Notes: generated from the letters alone by a model not told the origin. Counted from the first letter of the stretch, positions 8,840 to 18,199 are shown. The stretch: DNA of 64,000 bases from Myroides pelagicus (GCF_009711055.1 NZ_WMJY01000007.1:42241-106240), one strand, 5' to 3'. Program-made: numbers and translations.

Positions 8840-9967
8840 ATGAAATACAGTCACTCGAAACTGTTTACTTTACTGACGTTGTTATTTTTATCAATCGGTG
8901 TGTTTGCGCAAGGATCTTCAAAGTTTAAAGTGGTTATTGACCCTGGACATGGAGGTAAAGATACAGGAACTAATCACGGGAAATATAAGGAAAAGGATAT
9001 TGTTCTGTCCGTAGGTCTAGAAGTAGGTAGACTATTAAGTAAACACAGTGATATAGAAGTTGTCTATACGCGTAGTACAGATGTATTTGTTCCAGTTAAA
9101 GAGCGCTCGGTTATCGCTAATGAAAAAGGGGGAAATGTATTTGTGTCTATTCACTGTAATGGGGTAGCTAGTACCTCTGCGTATGGGACAGAGACTTTCG
9201 TTATGGGTTTGAGTAAGAATAAATCCAATTTAGAAGTCGCGAAAACGGAGAACTCGGTAATTATGTTGGAGGATGATTATAAAACTAATTATGCAGGATT
9301 TGATCCTAGTTCGCCAGAGTCTATTATTGGACTTACTTTAATGCAGGAGGACTATATTCACCAGAGTATTGATTTGGCTAGTCGTGTACAAGATGGCTTT
9401 ACCAATGATTTGAAACGTCGCAACAGAGGTGTAAAGCAAGGTCCATTTTGGGTACTACACGGAGCTTTCATGCCTAGTATCTTAATCGAACTTGGATTTG
9501 TGTCTAATAAGGAAGAAGGAGCTTATTTATACTCTAAAAAAGGGCAAAAAGAATTGGCTGAGTCTATTGCAGTGGGTATTATTGCTTATAAGAAAGCATA
9601 TTATGGTTCAGGGGTGACTACAGGTACGGTTGTTAAAGAGAATCAGTCTAAACAAACTAAAACTACATCAACTAAAAACACATCTTCTAAGTCTACGGAA
9701 ACTAAAGTTGCTAAGGGAGTGTCGTTTAAAGTGCAGATTGCAGCTAGTAAGCGTGTGTTGCCTTTAAAACCACAGAATTTCAGAGGATTGCGCAATGTAA
9801 CAATGCTCAAATCTGGTAGTCTCAATAAGTACTTTTATTCAGAAACGACAAGCTATGAAAGGGCAGAAGAGCTATTAAAAGAAGCGAAGGATAAAGGACA
9901 CAAAAGCTCGTTTATCGTAGCCTTTAAAAATGGTAAAATCATTTCGCTAGAGGAAGCATTGAAATAA
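8840..9967 (+). CDS. N-acetylmuramoyl-L-alanine amidase with SPOR-like C-terminus
   Basis: 375 residues. Signal peptide ends near F22-A-Q24. An Amidase_3 zinc hydrolase domain fills residues about 30-250: VIDPGHGGKD holds the first zinc histidine (H37), SIHCN the second histidine, and LIELGF the catalytic glutamate. A Thr/Lys/Ser-rich linker (about 265-290) leads to a final 80 residues (KVQIAASKR to the end) shaped like a SPOR peptidoglycan-binding domain. The enzyme cuts the amide bond between MurNAc and the stem peptide in the periplasm, as AmiA/AmiC do during daughter-cell separation. Context is envelope-related: lptD divergent upstream, an MlaD-like gene downstream after 56 bases. Confidence 0.93.
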   Translation: MKYSHSKLFTLLTLLFLSIGVFAQGSSKFKVVIDPGHGGKDTGTNHGKYKEKDIVLSVGLEVGRLLSKHSDIEVVYTRSTDVFVPVKERSVIANEKGGNVFVSIHCNGVASTSAYGTETFVMGLSKNKSNLEVAKTENSVIMLEDDYKTNYAGFDPSSPESIIGLTLMQEDYIHQSIDLASRVQDGFTNDLKRRNRGVKQGPFWVLHGAFMPSILIELGFVSNKEEGAYLYSKKGQKELAESIAVGIIAYKKAYYGSGVTTGTVVKENQSKQTKTTSTKNTSSKSTETKVAKGVSFKVQIAASKRVLPLKPQNFRGLRNVTMLKSGSLNKYFYSETTSYERAEELLKEAKDKGHKSSFIVAFKNGKIISLEEALK

Positions 9968-9993
9968 AATTAAACGCATTGCAAATAAAAGTT

Positions 9994-10001
9994 TATTTTT
10001 G
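9994..10001 (+). promoter_or_regulatory. -7 promoter element upstream of the MCE gene
   Basis: TATTTTTG matches TAnnTTTG and lies 22 bases before the TTG start of the MCE protein, so that gene may have its own promoter besides read-through from the amidase gene. Confidence 0.45.
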
Positions 10002-10023
10002 CGACACATAAAATATAAAAGTT

Positions 10024-10995
10024 TTGAAAATATCTAAAGAAATTAAAACGGCTATTTTAGTGCTAGGTGCTATAGCGTTGTTTATATGGGGATACTCTTT
10101 TTTGGACGGTAAAAACATATTTGACAACAGTACAAAGTATTATGTAGAGTATGAAAATGTGGAAGGAATTACTACTTCTTCTAATGTAACCATTAACGGT
10201 TTAGTTGTAGGTAAAGTATCGAATATTACTATCGATCAACAAACAGGTAAAATAGTAGTAGAGCTTTTAATGACAAATCCGATTCAGATTTCTAAATCAA
10301 GTGTTGCTTCTATTTACTCTCCTGGACTTATTGGAGGTAAGGCAATTTCAATTGATCCAATTTTTGGGGACACACAATACGCAGAAAAGAACGCACATCT
10401 AAAAGGAGCTGTAGTACCTGAGATGACTGATAAATTGTTAGGAGAGCTTTCTCCAATAGCAGAAAAGCTTTCGTTAGTATTAGATAATGCTAATAAAATG
10501 TTGGTGTCTGTAAATGGTATTGTTGATGAGAATATGCAACAAAACTTAAAACAGTCTATCGCTGAATTACAAGGGACACTCGCGGGTACAAATCGCTTGT
10601 TTAAAACAGCAGGACCTCAGTTGGACGGGACGATGAAGAACTTAAACCACATGAGTGCTAATTTCGCAGAATTATCTACAGAATTAAATTCTTTGGATAT
10701 TCAAGCAACGTTTAGTAAATTAGACAACGCTTCAGGAAGTATAGATAAATTATTAGCCGATATTCAGAGCGGAAAAGGTTCTGTGGGAATGCTATTGAAA
10801 GACGAACAATTATACAATAATTTAGAAGGAGCTTCTAAAGAGTTGGAACAATTGATGCGCGATTTAAAACAAAACCCTAAACGTTACGTACACTTCTCTT
10901 TATTTGGTAAGAAAGCGACACCTTATCAAGTGACAGAACAAGACTCAAGTGTAGAGGTAGTCAATACCACTGAAGACCAAACAAACAAAAACTAA
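10024..10995 (+). CDS. MlaD/MCE family lipid-transport protein
   Basis: 323 residues starting at TTG; the first residues KISKEIKTAILVLG lead straight into a single N-terminal membrane anchor (AILVLGAIALFIWGYSFL), and no ATG occurs in front of it. The MCE domain spans about residues 38-115 (YYVEYENVEGI to GGKAISIDP). The rest is a helical region (about 130-290) typical of MCE proteins that form a hexameric ring or tube for phospholipid transfer between membranes, with a polar C-terminus. Partner genes mlaE and mlaF (permease, ATPase) are not in the window. It is followed after 48 bases by Fe-S oxidoreductase genes. Confidence 0.9.
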   Translation: MKISKEIKTAILVLGAIALFIWGYSFLDGKNIFDNSTKYYVEYENVEGITTSSNVTINGLVVGKVSNITIDQQTGKIVVELLMTNPIQISKSSVASIYSPGLIGGKAISIDPIFGDTQYAEKNAHLKGAVVPEMTDKLLGELSPIAEKLSLVLDNANKMLVSVNGIVDENMQQNLKQSIAELQGTLAGTNRLFKTAGPQLDGTMKNLNHMSANFAELSTELNSLDIQATFSKLDNASGSIDKLLADIQSGKGSVGMLLKDEQLYNNLEGASKELEQLMRDLKQNPKRYVHFSLFGKKATPYQVTEQDSSVEVVNTTEDQTNKN

Positions 10996-11043
10996 GAAAA
11001 ACGAATTAAAAAACTAACAATTACTGAAACAATTATTACCACT

Positions 11044-12369
11044 ATGCAGTATTTAGGCCAAGTATTATTTTTATTATTATTGGTTGCTGGGTTCGGTTTT
11101 TTTATTAAAAATATAAAGAAGCTTATACGCAACATTAAGTTGGGTCGTGATATAGACCGTAGTGACAATCCAAAAGCACGTATGCGAAATATGATTCGCG
11201 TTGCTTTAGGACAGTCTAAAATGGGCAAACGACCAATACCTGCTATTTTACACATATTCGTATATGTAGGATTTATCATTATCAATATTGAGATGCTAGA
11301 GATTATCATCGATGGTCTTTTTGGGACACACCGCGTGTTTAGTTTCTTGGGAGTAGGGTATGATTTCTTAATCGGATTTTTTGAAGTATTAGCCTTCTTA
11401 GTAATTTTTGGAGTCGTTGTTTTCTGGATTCGTAGAAATGTGATTAAGCTAAAACGTTTGAACCAACCAGAAATGGAAGGATGGGCAAAACGCGATGCAA
11501 ATAATATTATCTATATAGAAACAATATTAATGTGTTTCTTTTTGATTATGAATGCTGCTGATGGATACTTACAAAGTATCGGTCATGGACATTATTTTCA
11601 AGCTGGATCATTTCCAATTTCTGGATTGATTAGCCCTTTATTTGAAGGAATGAATCCTGATACAGTGGCGTTAATAGAGCGTTTTTGTTGGTGGGGACAC
11701 ATTATTGGGGTAATGTTGTTTATGAATTATTTATACTATTCTAAACACCTTCACATCTTCCTTGCTTTTCCTAATACGTATTATGCAAATCTAAAACCAC
11801 AAGGGGAGTTCAATAACTTAGAGTCTGTAAAGAAAGAAGTTGCACTGATGATGGACCCAAATGCAGATCCATTTGCGGCACCTGCAGAGCCTGTTGGTGA
11901 GCCTGAGAAGTTTGGTGCACAAGATGTTATGGATTTAAACTGGGTGCAGTTGATGAATGCATATTCATGTACCGAATGTGGTCGTTGTACTTCTTCTTGT
12001 CCACAAAACACAACAGGAAAGAAATTATCACCTCGTAAGATCATGATGTCAACACGTGATCGTCTTGAAGACGTGAGTAAAATATTAGATGCTAACGCAG
12101 GTCAGTTTGTCGATGATGGTAAAACATTGTTGAATGACTATATTACTCCAGAAGAATTATGGGCATGTAACACTTGTAATGCGTGTGTTGAGGAATGTCC
12201 GATTGATATTAGTCCACTATCTATTATTATGGATATGAGACGTTATTTAGTTATGGAGCAGAGTGCTGCACCTGTTGAGTTAAACAATATGATGCAAAAT
12301 ATTGAAAACAACGCAGCTCCTTGGCAGTATAATCAGATGGATCGTTTGAATTGGAAAGACGAAAATTAA
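11044..12369 (+). CDS. Membrane 4Fe-4S oxidoreductase subunit (HdrC/GlpC-like, cytochrome b-like N-terminus)
   Basis: 441 residues. The N-terminal half has about five hydrophobic segments (for example FLLLLVAGFGFFI, FLVIFGVVVFWI, IGVMLFMNYLYY) with several membrane histidines, like the cytochrome-b part of respiratory reductases. The C-terminal half carries two ferredoxin-type clusters, CTECGRCTSSCP (about residues 307-318) and CNTCNACVEECP (about 376-387). The next gene encodes a CCG-domain subunit 59 bases downstream. Together they look like an electron-transfer complex of the heterodisulfide-reductase/glycolate-oxidase Fe-S type, moving electrons between a quinone or soluble donor and an unknown acceptor. 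Substrate unknown. Membrane-bound, clusters facing the cytosol by inference. Confidence 0.85.
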   Translation: MQYLGQVLFLLLLVAGFGFFIKNIKKLIRNIKLGRDIDRSDNPKARMRNMIRVALGQSKMGKRPIPAILHIFVYVGFIIINIEMLEIIIDGLFGTHRVFSFLGVGYDFLIGFFEVLAFLVIFGVVVFWIRRNVIKLKRLNQPEMEGWAKRDANNIIYIETILMCFFLIMNAADGYLQSIGHGHYFQAGSFPISGLISPLFEGMNPDTVALIERFCWWGHIIGVMLFMNYLYYSKHLHIFLAFPNTYYANLKPQGEFNNLESVKKEVALMMDPNADPFAAPAEPVGEPEKFGAQDVMDLNWVQLMNAYSCTECGRCTSSCPQNTTGKKLSPRKIMMSTRDRLEDVSKILDANAGQFVDDGKTLLNDYITPEELWACNTCNACVEECPIDISPLSIIMDMRRYLVMEQSAAPVELNNMMQNIENNAAPWQYNQMDRLNWKDEN

Positions 12370-12380
12370 TCAACTAAATG

Positions 12381-12408
12381 GTGGTAATCTGTATGAATTG
12401 ATTATCAC
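12381..12408 (+). other. Intra-operon RNA hairpin
   Basis: GTGGTAATC and GATTATCAC can pair over nine bases (one G-U) around a 10-base loop between the two Fe-S genes. There is no T-run, so it is more likely an mRNA stability or processing element than a terminator. Inference only. Confidence 0.35.
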
Positions 12409-12428
12409 TACAAAACACAGCAAATAGT

Positions 12429-13220
12429 ATGTCACAAAATATAGTAGTGCCAACAATGGCAGAAATGATGTCTCGTGGTGAGACGCCGGAAGTTTTGTTC
12501 TGGGTAGGATGCTCTGGAAGTTTTGACGATAGAGCAAAGAAGATTACAAAAGCATTCGTTAAGTTATTAAATAAAGCTAATGTTTCTTTTGCTGTATTAG
12601 GTACAGAGGAAGGGTGTACGGGTGACCCTGCTAAACGTGCGGGTAACGAGTTTGCTTTTCAAATGCAAGCAATGATGAATATCCAAGTATTAGATGGGTA
12701 TGAAGTTAAAAAGATTGTTACCGCTTGTCCTCACTGTTTTAATACACTAAAAAATGAATATCCTGATTTAGGAGGAAAATACGAAGTGGTTCACCATACT
12801 GAATTCTTAAAGTCTTTATTAGACCAAGGGAAACTTAGTATTGAAGGTGGACAATTCAAAGGAAAGAGAATTACCTTCCACGATCCTTGTTATTTAGGGC
12901 GTGCGAATAAAGTTTATGAAGCACCTCGTCAGTTAATCGAAAAGTTAGATGCTGAATTAGTTGAGATGAAGCGTTCTAGAGCAAATGGTTTTTGTTGTGG
13001 AGCAGGTGGGGCACAATTGTTTAAAGAACCAGAACACGGAGATAAAGAGGTACACGTAGAGCGCACAGAAGAGGCGCTAGGTACGCAACCTGAAATTATT
13101 GCGGCTGGTTGTCCTTTCTGTAATACTATGTTGACCGATGGTGTAAAATTCAAAGAAAAAGAAAGCGAAGTCAAAGTTATGGACGTTGCTGAATTAATTG
13201 CAAACGCAGAAGATTTATAA
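12429..13220 (+). CDS. CCG-domain Fe-S oxidoreductase subunit (HdrB/LutA/GlpC-like)
   Basis: 263 residues, soluble. Two cysteine-rich CCG-type modules are visible: the first includes WVGCSGS, GCTGDPAKR and TACPHCFN; the second includes HDPCYLGR, the signature GFCCGAGG and AGCPFCNTM. In HdrB such modules bind non-cubane 4Fe-4S clusters. The gene follows the membrane 4Fe-4S subunit and precedes, with a four-base gap, a small conserved protein, so it is the catalytic or electron-transfer partner of the membrane subunit. Bacteroidota keep this pair together but its substrate is not known to me. Confidence 0.88.
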   Translation: MSQNIVVPTMAEMMSRGETPEVLFWVGCSGSFDDRAKKITKAFVKLLNKANVSFAVLGTEEGCTGDPAKRAGNEFAFQMQAMMNIQVLDGYEVKKIVTACPHCFNTLKNEYPDLGGKYEVVHHTEFLKSLLDQGKLSIEGGQFKGKRITFHDPCYLGRANKVYEAPRQLIEKLDAELVEMKRSRANGFCCGAGGAQLFKEPEHGDKEVHVERTEEALGTQPEIIAAGCPFCNTMLTDGVKFKEKESEVKVMDVAELIANAEDL

Positions 13221-13224
13221 TACT

Positions 13225-13710
13225 ATGTATATACCAATAGATCAAATGCCAGACCACTCACGTGTCTGGATTTATCAATCAAACCGTAAATTCACAGACG
13301 AGGAAGTACAGGAGATTGAACAAACACTACAAAGCTTTGTAGAACAGTGGGTAGCACATGCTACACCATTGACAGCTTCTTTTGAAGTGAAGCACAATCG
13401 CTTTATTATTTTAGCTGTTGACCAAGAGATCCACGCAGCTTCAGGTTGCTCGATTGATGCGTCAGTACGTGTTATTCAAGAGCTAGAAGCTAAGTACGGT
13501 GTGGATTTATTAGATAAGATGAATGTAACGTATAAGACAGGAGAGTTTATTGCATTCAAAACTTTAATTGAATTTAAACAAATGGTAAAAACAAAGGCAG
13601 TATCTGCTAACACCATTGTTTTTAATAACTTAGTAAATGATTTAGGAGAGTATAGAGAATTTTGGGAGGTTCCTGCTGGTGAAAGTTGGCATGCTCGCTT
13701 TTTTAAGTAA
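13225..13710 (+). CDS. Small conserved Bacteroidota protein, often mislabelled ABC transporter ATPase
   Basis: 161 residues from the ATG at 13225, four bases after the previous stop; an in-frame TTG at 13198 would overlap the upstream gene and is not needed. The protein (MYIPIDQMPDHSRVWIYQ at its start) is soluble and mixed alpha/beta. Homologues in this phylum carry the label ABC transporter ATPase, but I see no Walker A (GxxGxGKS/T), signature LSGGQ or Walker B motif, so that name is not supported. Strict linkage to the two Fe-S subunits suggests an accessory role for that complex. Last gene before a strong terminator. Confidence 0.82.
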   Translation: MYIPIDQMPDHSRVWIYQSNRKFTDEEVQEIEQTLQSFVEQWVAHATPLTASFEVKHNRFIILAVDQEIHAASGCSIDASVRVIQELEAKYGVDLLDKMNVTYKTGEFIAFKTLIEFKQMVKTKAVSANTIVFNNLVNDLGEYREFWEVPAGESWHARFFK

Positions 13711-13741
13711 ATAGTATTTTCTAAATTTACAAATATCAAAG

Positions 13742-13777
13742 AATCATCATCAAGCTTTTTGATGATGATTTTTTTTT
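13742..13777 (+). terminator. Rho-independent terminator
   Basis: Perfect 12-bp stem AATCATCATCAA / TTGATGATGATT, short loop, then eight T or more. It ends the amidase-to-13710 run, and it overlaps a spurious upstream extension (TTG at 13759) of the next gene. Confidence 0.88.
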
Positions 13778-13797
13778 ATGAGCAAATAAGACAACTA

Positions 13798-16677
13798 ATG
13801 AAAAGACTTACACTAGTAACATTACTGTTCTCATCACTTGGATGGGGACAGGCAAATGATTATGCCCTTGAGAAAAAACAATGGGTAGATAGCGTTTACA
13901 ATACGTTAAGCTTAGAAGAAAGAGTAGGCCAATTGTTTATGGTAGCTGCTTATTCGAACCGCAATGACTCACACCTGAACGACTTAGCATCTTTGGTAGA
14001 AAATCAACATATAGGAGGGTTGATTTTCTTTCAAGGAGGCCCAGTGCGTCAAGCAGAGATGAATAATAAATTGCAGAGTTTGAGTCGATTACCGATGTTG
14101 GTGGGGATTGATGGAGAGTGGGGGTTGAGTATGCGCTTAGATTCTACCTATAAGTTTCCTTATAATATGACCTTAGGAGCTATTCAGGATATGAAACTGA
14201 TTGAGCAGACAGGGGTAGCAATGGCCAAACAGGCCAAACGTATGGGGATGCAGTTCAACTTCGGTCCTGTGGTGGATATTAATACCAATGCAAAGAATCC
14301 TATTATTGGTGTGCGTTCCTATGGAGAGACGGCTGAGATTGTATCTAAGCGTGCTGTTGCCTTTACTAGAGGGTATGAGAGCCAGAATGTATTTGCTACA
14401 GCTAAGCATTTTCCAGGTCACGGAGATACTTCTGTCGATTCGCATTACAAGCTTCCGGTAGTGGCTTTTGATAAGCAGCGCTTAGAGGAGGTGGAGCTTT
14501 ATCCGTACCGCGAATTAATCAAAGAAGGATTGGGGAGTGTGATGGTTGCTCATCTTAATTTACCTGCCTTAGAGCCAGATGCGAATATTCCTAGTTCACT
14601 GTCTTACAATATCGTGACTAAATTATTGCGCGAAGAGATGGGATACGAAGGTTTAATTTTTACAGATGCTTTGAATATGAAAGCAGCTGCCAATTATGCT
14701 AAACCTGGTGAGGTTGATTTAGCTGCCTTTAAAGCAGGGAATGACTTGTTATTGTTCTCAGAAAATGTACCTGTGGCTCTTAGGATGATTGTGTCAGCTT
14801 ATCAATCTGGAGAAATAACTGAAGAGCGTTTAGCGTATTCTGTTAAGAAGATTTTAGCTTATAAGTATAAGTCTAATATGACAAAGTACCAGCCAATCGA
14901 ATTGACTAATTTGGTAGAGGACTTAAATGCTAGCCAATATGATGATTTGAATTATAAATTGTATAGTGCGGCAATGACAGTTATCAAAAATACTGAACAC
15001 CAATTGCCAATCAAGCATTTGGATCGTAAAAAAATAGCTTATTTAAACTTAGGTGATGATTCAAATGGAGAGTTTTTATCTTATTTGAACCAATATGCAG
15101 AGGTTAAAGAGATTAATAAGAATAACTTAGGAGACTTAAGTTTTTATACAACTGTGATTATTGGGTATCACAAAGTAGATAACCCATGGAAAAATCACAA
15201 CTACTCAGCTCAAGAAAAACAGTTAATTGAGCAGATATCTGCTGAGAAAAATACGATTTTAGTGTCTTTTGCTAAGCCGTATGCTTTAAGTGGGCTAACC
15301 AATACACAGGATATCAATAGTATTGTCGTTGCTTATCAAAATAATGATTTTGCGCAACGAGCAGCAGCAGATGTAATCTTCGGGTCTATTGGTGCAAAAG
15401 GAGAGCTTCCAGTAACGATTAATTCAAAGTTTAAGGTAGGTAAAGGAATCAAGACTAAAGCAATTGATCGTTTGGGATTTTCTACCCCAGTTAATGAAGG
15501 TATGGACGCTACTGTTTTAGCGAAGATCGATAGCATTGCTAATTATGCCATTGAACAAGAATTAACTCCTGGTATGCAAATCGTTGTGGCACGTCACGGA
15601 AAGGTCGTGTATCAAAAGGCTTTTGGATATCATACCTATGATAAGCAGCAAATAGTTAAAAATACGGACTTATACGACTTAGCTTCCTTGACCAAGATAT
15701 TGGGATCTTTACCTGTACTGATTAAAATGTATGATGAAGGAAAGCTTTCAATGACTTCAAAACTGGGTAATCTTGTTCCTGCATTTAAGGGATCGGATAA
15801 AGAGGATATTACCTTTAAGTCATTGATGACACATCAGTCTGGACTGCCAGCATGGATTCCTTTTTACAAACGAACTCTAGATGAAAACGCAAAGCCTGAC
15901 TTGACGATTTATAATTACTTTTTAACCTCAGGGTTTTCGACACAAGTAGCAGAAAATTTGTTTATTCGAAAGGATTACAATAGAGAGATTTTACAAGAAA
16001 TTATAGACTCTAAGTTAAGTTCTAACCCTAAGTACAAATACAGTGATTTAGGATTTATCGCTTTAAAGGAGTTTATAGAACGAAAATATGAGTTGCCTTT
16101 GGACGAAGTGGTTCAAGCAGAATACTTTGCTAAAATAGGTGCTAAACGCTTAACGTACTTGCCTCTGCGCAAGTTTGATCTTAGTGAGATTCCTCCAACA
16201 GAAAAAGATACGTATTACCGCTATACGACAGTACAAGGCTATGTTCACGATATGGGGGCAGCTATGCAGGGTGGAGTAGCTGGGCATGCTGGATTATTTG
16301 GTACAGCACTAGATGTGACCAAGATGATGCAAATGTATCTCAATGAAGGAGAGTATGGTGGAGAGCGTTTCTTTTCTACAGAGACTTTCCACGATTTTAA
16401 TGACTGCGTGTATTGTACAAAAGGCAATAGACGTGGTATAGGCTTTGACAAACCTCAAGAAGAGGGTAAACCTGGACCAACTTGTGGTTGTGCATCAATG
16501 ACGAGCTTTGGACATACAGGGTTTACGGGTACCATGGCGTGGGCTGATCCAGAGCAGGATTTAATCTATGTATTCTTGTCTAATCGTACTTATCCAGATA
16601 GTAGCGTGAATCGCTTGTCAAAAGAGAATATTAGAGAAAATATACAAACGTTGATTTATCAGTCAATCGTAGAATAA
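13798..16677 (+). CDS. Secreted GH3 beta-N-acetylhexosaminidase fused to a beta-lactamase-type serine hydrolase
   Basis: 959 residues from the ATG at 13798, where a signal peptide (KRLTLVTLLFSSLGWGQ) begins. Residues about 30-370 are a GH3 NagZ-like barrel with the histidine-containing KHFPGHGDTSVDSH loop and the nucleophile aspartate in IFTDALNM. A GH3 C-terminal sandwich follows (about 390-560). Residues about 590-950 form a class C beta-lactamase/esterase fold: SxxK in DLASLTKIL, YSD in the place of YxN, and HTG in the place of KTG. The fusion likely trims muropeptides in the periplasm, removing GlcNAc while the second domain acts on peptides or esters. Such two-domain proteins are known from Bacteroidota. 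Monocistronic. Confidence 0.9.
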   Translation: MKRLTLVTLLFSSLGWGQANDYALEKKQWVDSVYNTLSLEERVGQLFMVAAYSNRNDSHLNDLASLVENQHIGGLIFFQGGPVRQAEMNNKLQSLSRLPMLVGIDGEWGLSMRLDSTYKFPYNMTLGAIQDMKLIEQTGVAMAKQAKRMGMQFNFGPVVDINTNAKNPIIGVRSYGETAEIVSKRAVAFTRGYESQNVFATAKHFPGHGDTSVDSHYKLPVVAFDKQRLEEVELYPYRELIKEGLGSVMVAHLNLPALEPDANIPSSLSYNIVTKLLREEMGYEGLIFTDALNMKAAANYAKPGEVDLAAFKAGNDLLLFSENVPVALRMIVSAYQSGEITEERLAYSVKKILAYKYKSNMTKYQPIELTNLVEDLNASQYDDLNYKLYSAAMTVIKNTEHQLPIKHLDRKKIAYLNLGDDSNGEFLSYLNQYAEVKEINKNNLGDLSFYTTVIIGYHKVDNPWKNHNYSAQEKQLIEQISAEKNTILVSFAKPYALSGLTNTQDINSIVVAYQNNDFAQRAAADVIFGSIGAKGELPVTINSKFKVGKGIKTKAIDRLGFSTPVNEGMDATVLAKIDSIANYAIEQELTPGMQIVVARHGKVVYQKAFGYHTYDKQQIVKNTDLYDLASLTKILGSLPVLIKMYDEGKLSMTSKLGNLVPAFKGSDKEDITFKSLMTHQSGLPAWIPFYKRTLDENAKPDLTIYNYFLTSGFSTQVAENLFIRKDYNREILQEIIDSKLSSNPKYKYSDLGFIALKEFIERKYELPLDEVVQAEYFAKIGAKRLTYLPLRKFDLSEIPPTEKDTYYRYTTVQGYVHDMGAAMQGGVAGHAGLFGTALDVTKMMQMYLNEGEYGGERFFSTETFHDFNDCVYCTKGNRRGIGFDKPQEEGKPGPTCGCASMTSFGHTGFTGTMAWADPEQDLIYVFLSNRTYPDSSVNRLSKENIRENIQTLIYQSIVE

Positions 16678-16702
16678 TATCAAGTTAATAATCTTTAAAC
16701 CG

Positions 16703-16750
16703 AAAGTAGCTTATTGTAGTTTTTAAACAAATTGCGGTAAGCTACTTTTT
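16703..16750 (+). terminator. Probable terminator, long loop
   Basis: AAAGTAGCTTA pairs with TAAGCTACTTT across a 24-base loop and is followed by a T-run. It ends the GH3/beta-lactamase transcript. Confidence 0.65.
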
Positions 16751-16956
16751 TATTTTATAAATATTCTAGGACAAGGGTGAAGAGAGATCGCTTAAAATAT
16801 CTTCTTGTGGCTGTGTGGATTAGACCTATCTTTTCTGAGGTAGTCAGCGTTATTCGAGTGTTAAATAAAGACATTGTAGTAAAACTAGCCAGAGAAATAT
16901 AAGGTGTTTTTAAATATATAACTTACCTTTAAGCAGTCAAAATAAGCATATATAAT

Positions 16957-18084
16957 ATGAAAATCGCCATCGTATGCTATCCTACCTTTGGAGGAAGTGG
17001 TGTTGTTGCTACTGAACTTGGGTTAGAGTTAGCCAAAAGAAATCACGAAGTGCATTTTATTACTTATAGTCAACCAGTTCGTTTAGCTTTGCTAAACCCT
17101 AATATACACTATCACGAAGTAAATGTACCGGAATATCCATTATTCCACTACCAACCATACGAGCTTGCTTTATCTAGTAAGTTAGTAGATATGGTCAAGT
17201 TATTTAAGATTGATGTACTACATGTACACTATGCTATTCCTCATGCCTATGCAGGATATATGGCCAAGCAGATGTTGAAGGATCAAGGAATCCACCTGCC
17301 GATGATCACTACCTTGCACGGGACAGATATTACCTTAGTTGGAAATCATCCAAATTATAAAACAGCTGTAGCTTTTAGTATTAATCAATCGGATTATGTA
17401 ACTTCTGTATCAGAGTCGCTAAAGCGTTCTACTCATAGTTTATTTAACACTGACAAGGAAATACACGTTATTCCAAACTTTATAGAGGTCAAAGAGTTTG
17501 ATTGTGATGACACGCCTTGCAAGCGAAGTGCTATGGCGGAAAAAGATGAGTTTATTATCACGCATATAAGTAATTTTAGAAAAGTGAAACGTATCAGTGA
17601 TGTTGTTTCTGTGTTTTATGGAATTCAACAACACCTACCTGCTAAACTCATGCTTGTAGGTGATGGTCCTGAGAAAGAAAGGGCTGAACGCTTGGCTTTA
17701 GAACTAGGTATATATGACAAGATTATTTTCTTTGGTAATAGTAATGAGATTGAGCATATTTTATCGTATTCTGATTTATTTTTATTGCCTTCAGAGACAG
17801 AGAGTTTTGGATTAGCTGCCTTAGAAGCTATGGCTATGGGGGTACCTGTAATCTCTAGTAATACTGGGGGGTTACCTGAAGTAAATGAGGCTGGAATATC
17901 GGGGTATTTGAGTAGTGTAGGTGATGTTGATGATATGGTAAGTAATGCCCTGAAAATACTAAAAGACAAGGATACTTTATGCGGATTTAAGGAGCGTTCT
18001 AGAGAAGTGGCTCGTAAATTTAGTATTGATAGAGTGTTGCCTTTATATGAGAAGCTGTACGAAGCGGCAATCGAAAACAAATAG
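16957..18084 (+). CDS. bshA: N-acetyl-alpha-D-glucosaminyl L-malate synthase (bacillithiol pathway)
   Basis: 375 residues, a GT4 glycosyltransferase with the BshA start YPTFGGSGVVATELG and the donor-binding E282-S-F-G-L-A-A-L-E290 (ExFGLxxLE) and SNTGGLPE segments. BshA joins UDP-GlcNAc to L-malate, the first step to bacillithiol, the low-molecular-weight thiol of many Firmicutes and Bacteroidota. The glycine-rich N-terminal loop and numbering of the EX7E motif agree with characterised BshA, so the family call is firm. bshB and bshC are not in the window. It stands alone between two terminators; no clear -7 element was found in the 200 bases upstream. Confidence 0.95.
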   Translation: MKIAIVCYPTFGGSGVVATELGLELAKRNHEVHFITYSQPVRLALLNPNIHYHEVNVPEYPLFHYQPYELALSSKLVDMVKLFKIDVLHVHYAIPHAYAGYMAKQMLKDQGIHLPMITTLHGTDITLVGNHPNYKTAVAFSINQSDYVTSVSESLKRSTHSLFNTDKEIHVIPNFIEVKEFDCDDTPCKRSAMAEKDEFIITHISNFRKVKRISDVVSVFYGIQQHLPAKLMLVGDGPEKERAERLALELGIYDKIIFFGNSNEIEHILSYSDLFLLPSETESFGLAALEAMAMGVPVISSNTGGLPEVNEAGISGYLSSVGDVDDMVSNALKILKDKDTLCGFKERSREVARKFSIDRVLPLYEKLYEAAIENK

Positions 18085-18099
18085 TAATGAATATAGAAT

Positions 18100-18128
18100 A
18101 AAGGGACCAATAACTGGTCTCTTTTTTT
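18100..18128 (+). terminator. Rho-independent terminator
   Basis: Stem AAAGGGACCA / TGGTCTCTTT (one G-U) with a 5-base loop and a run of seven T, directly after bshA. Confidence 0.82.
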
Positions 18129-18199
18129 GTTTTTAAAGCAAAAGTGATGGAAGGATCTTTCTAAAGGATGACCAATGGAAGAAACTAAAGGATTCTTGT

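Noticed and set aside
13759..13797. TTG start extending the GH3 protein by 13 codons
   Set aside because: It lies inside the 3' arm and T-run of the preceding terminator; the signal peptide begins at 13798.
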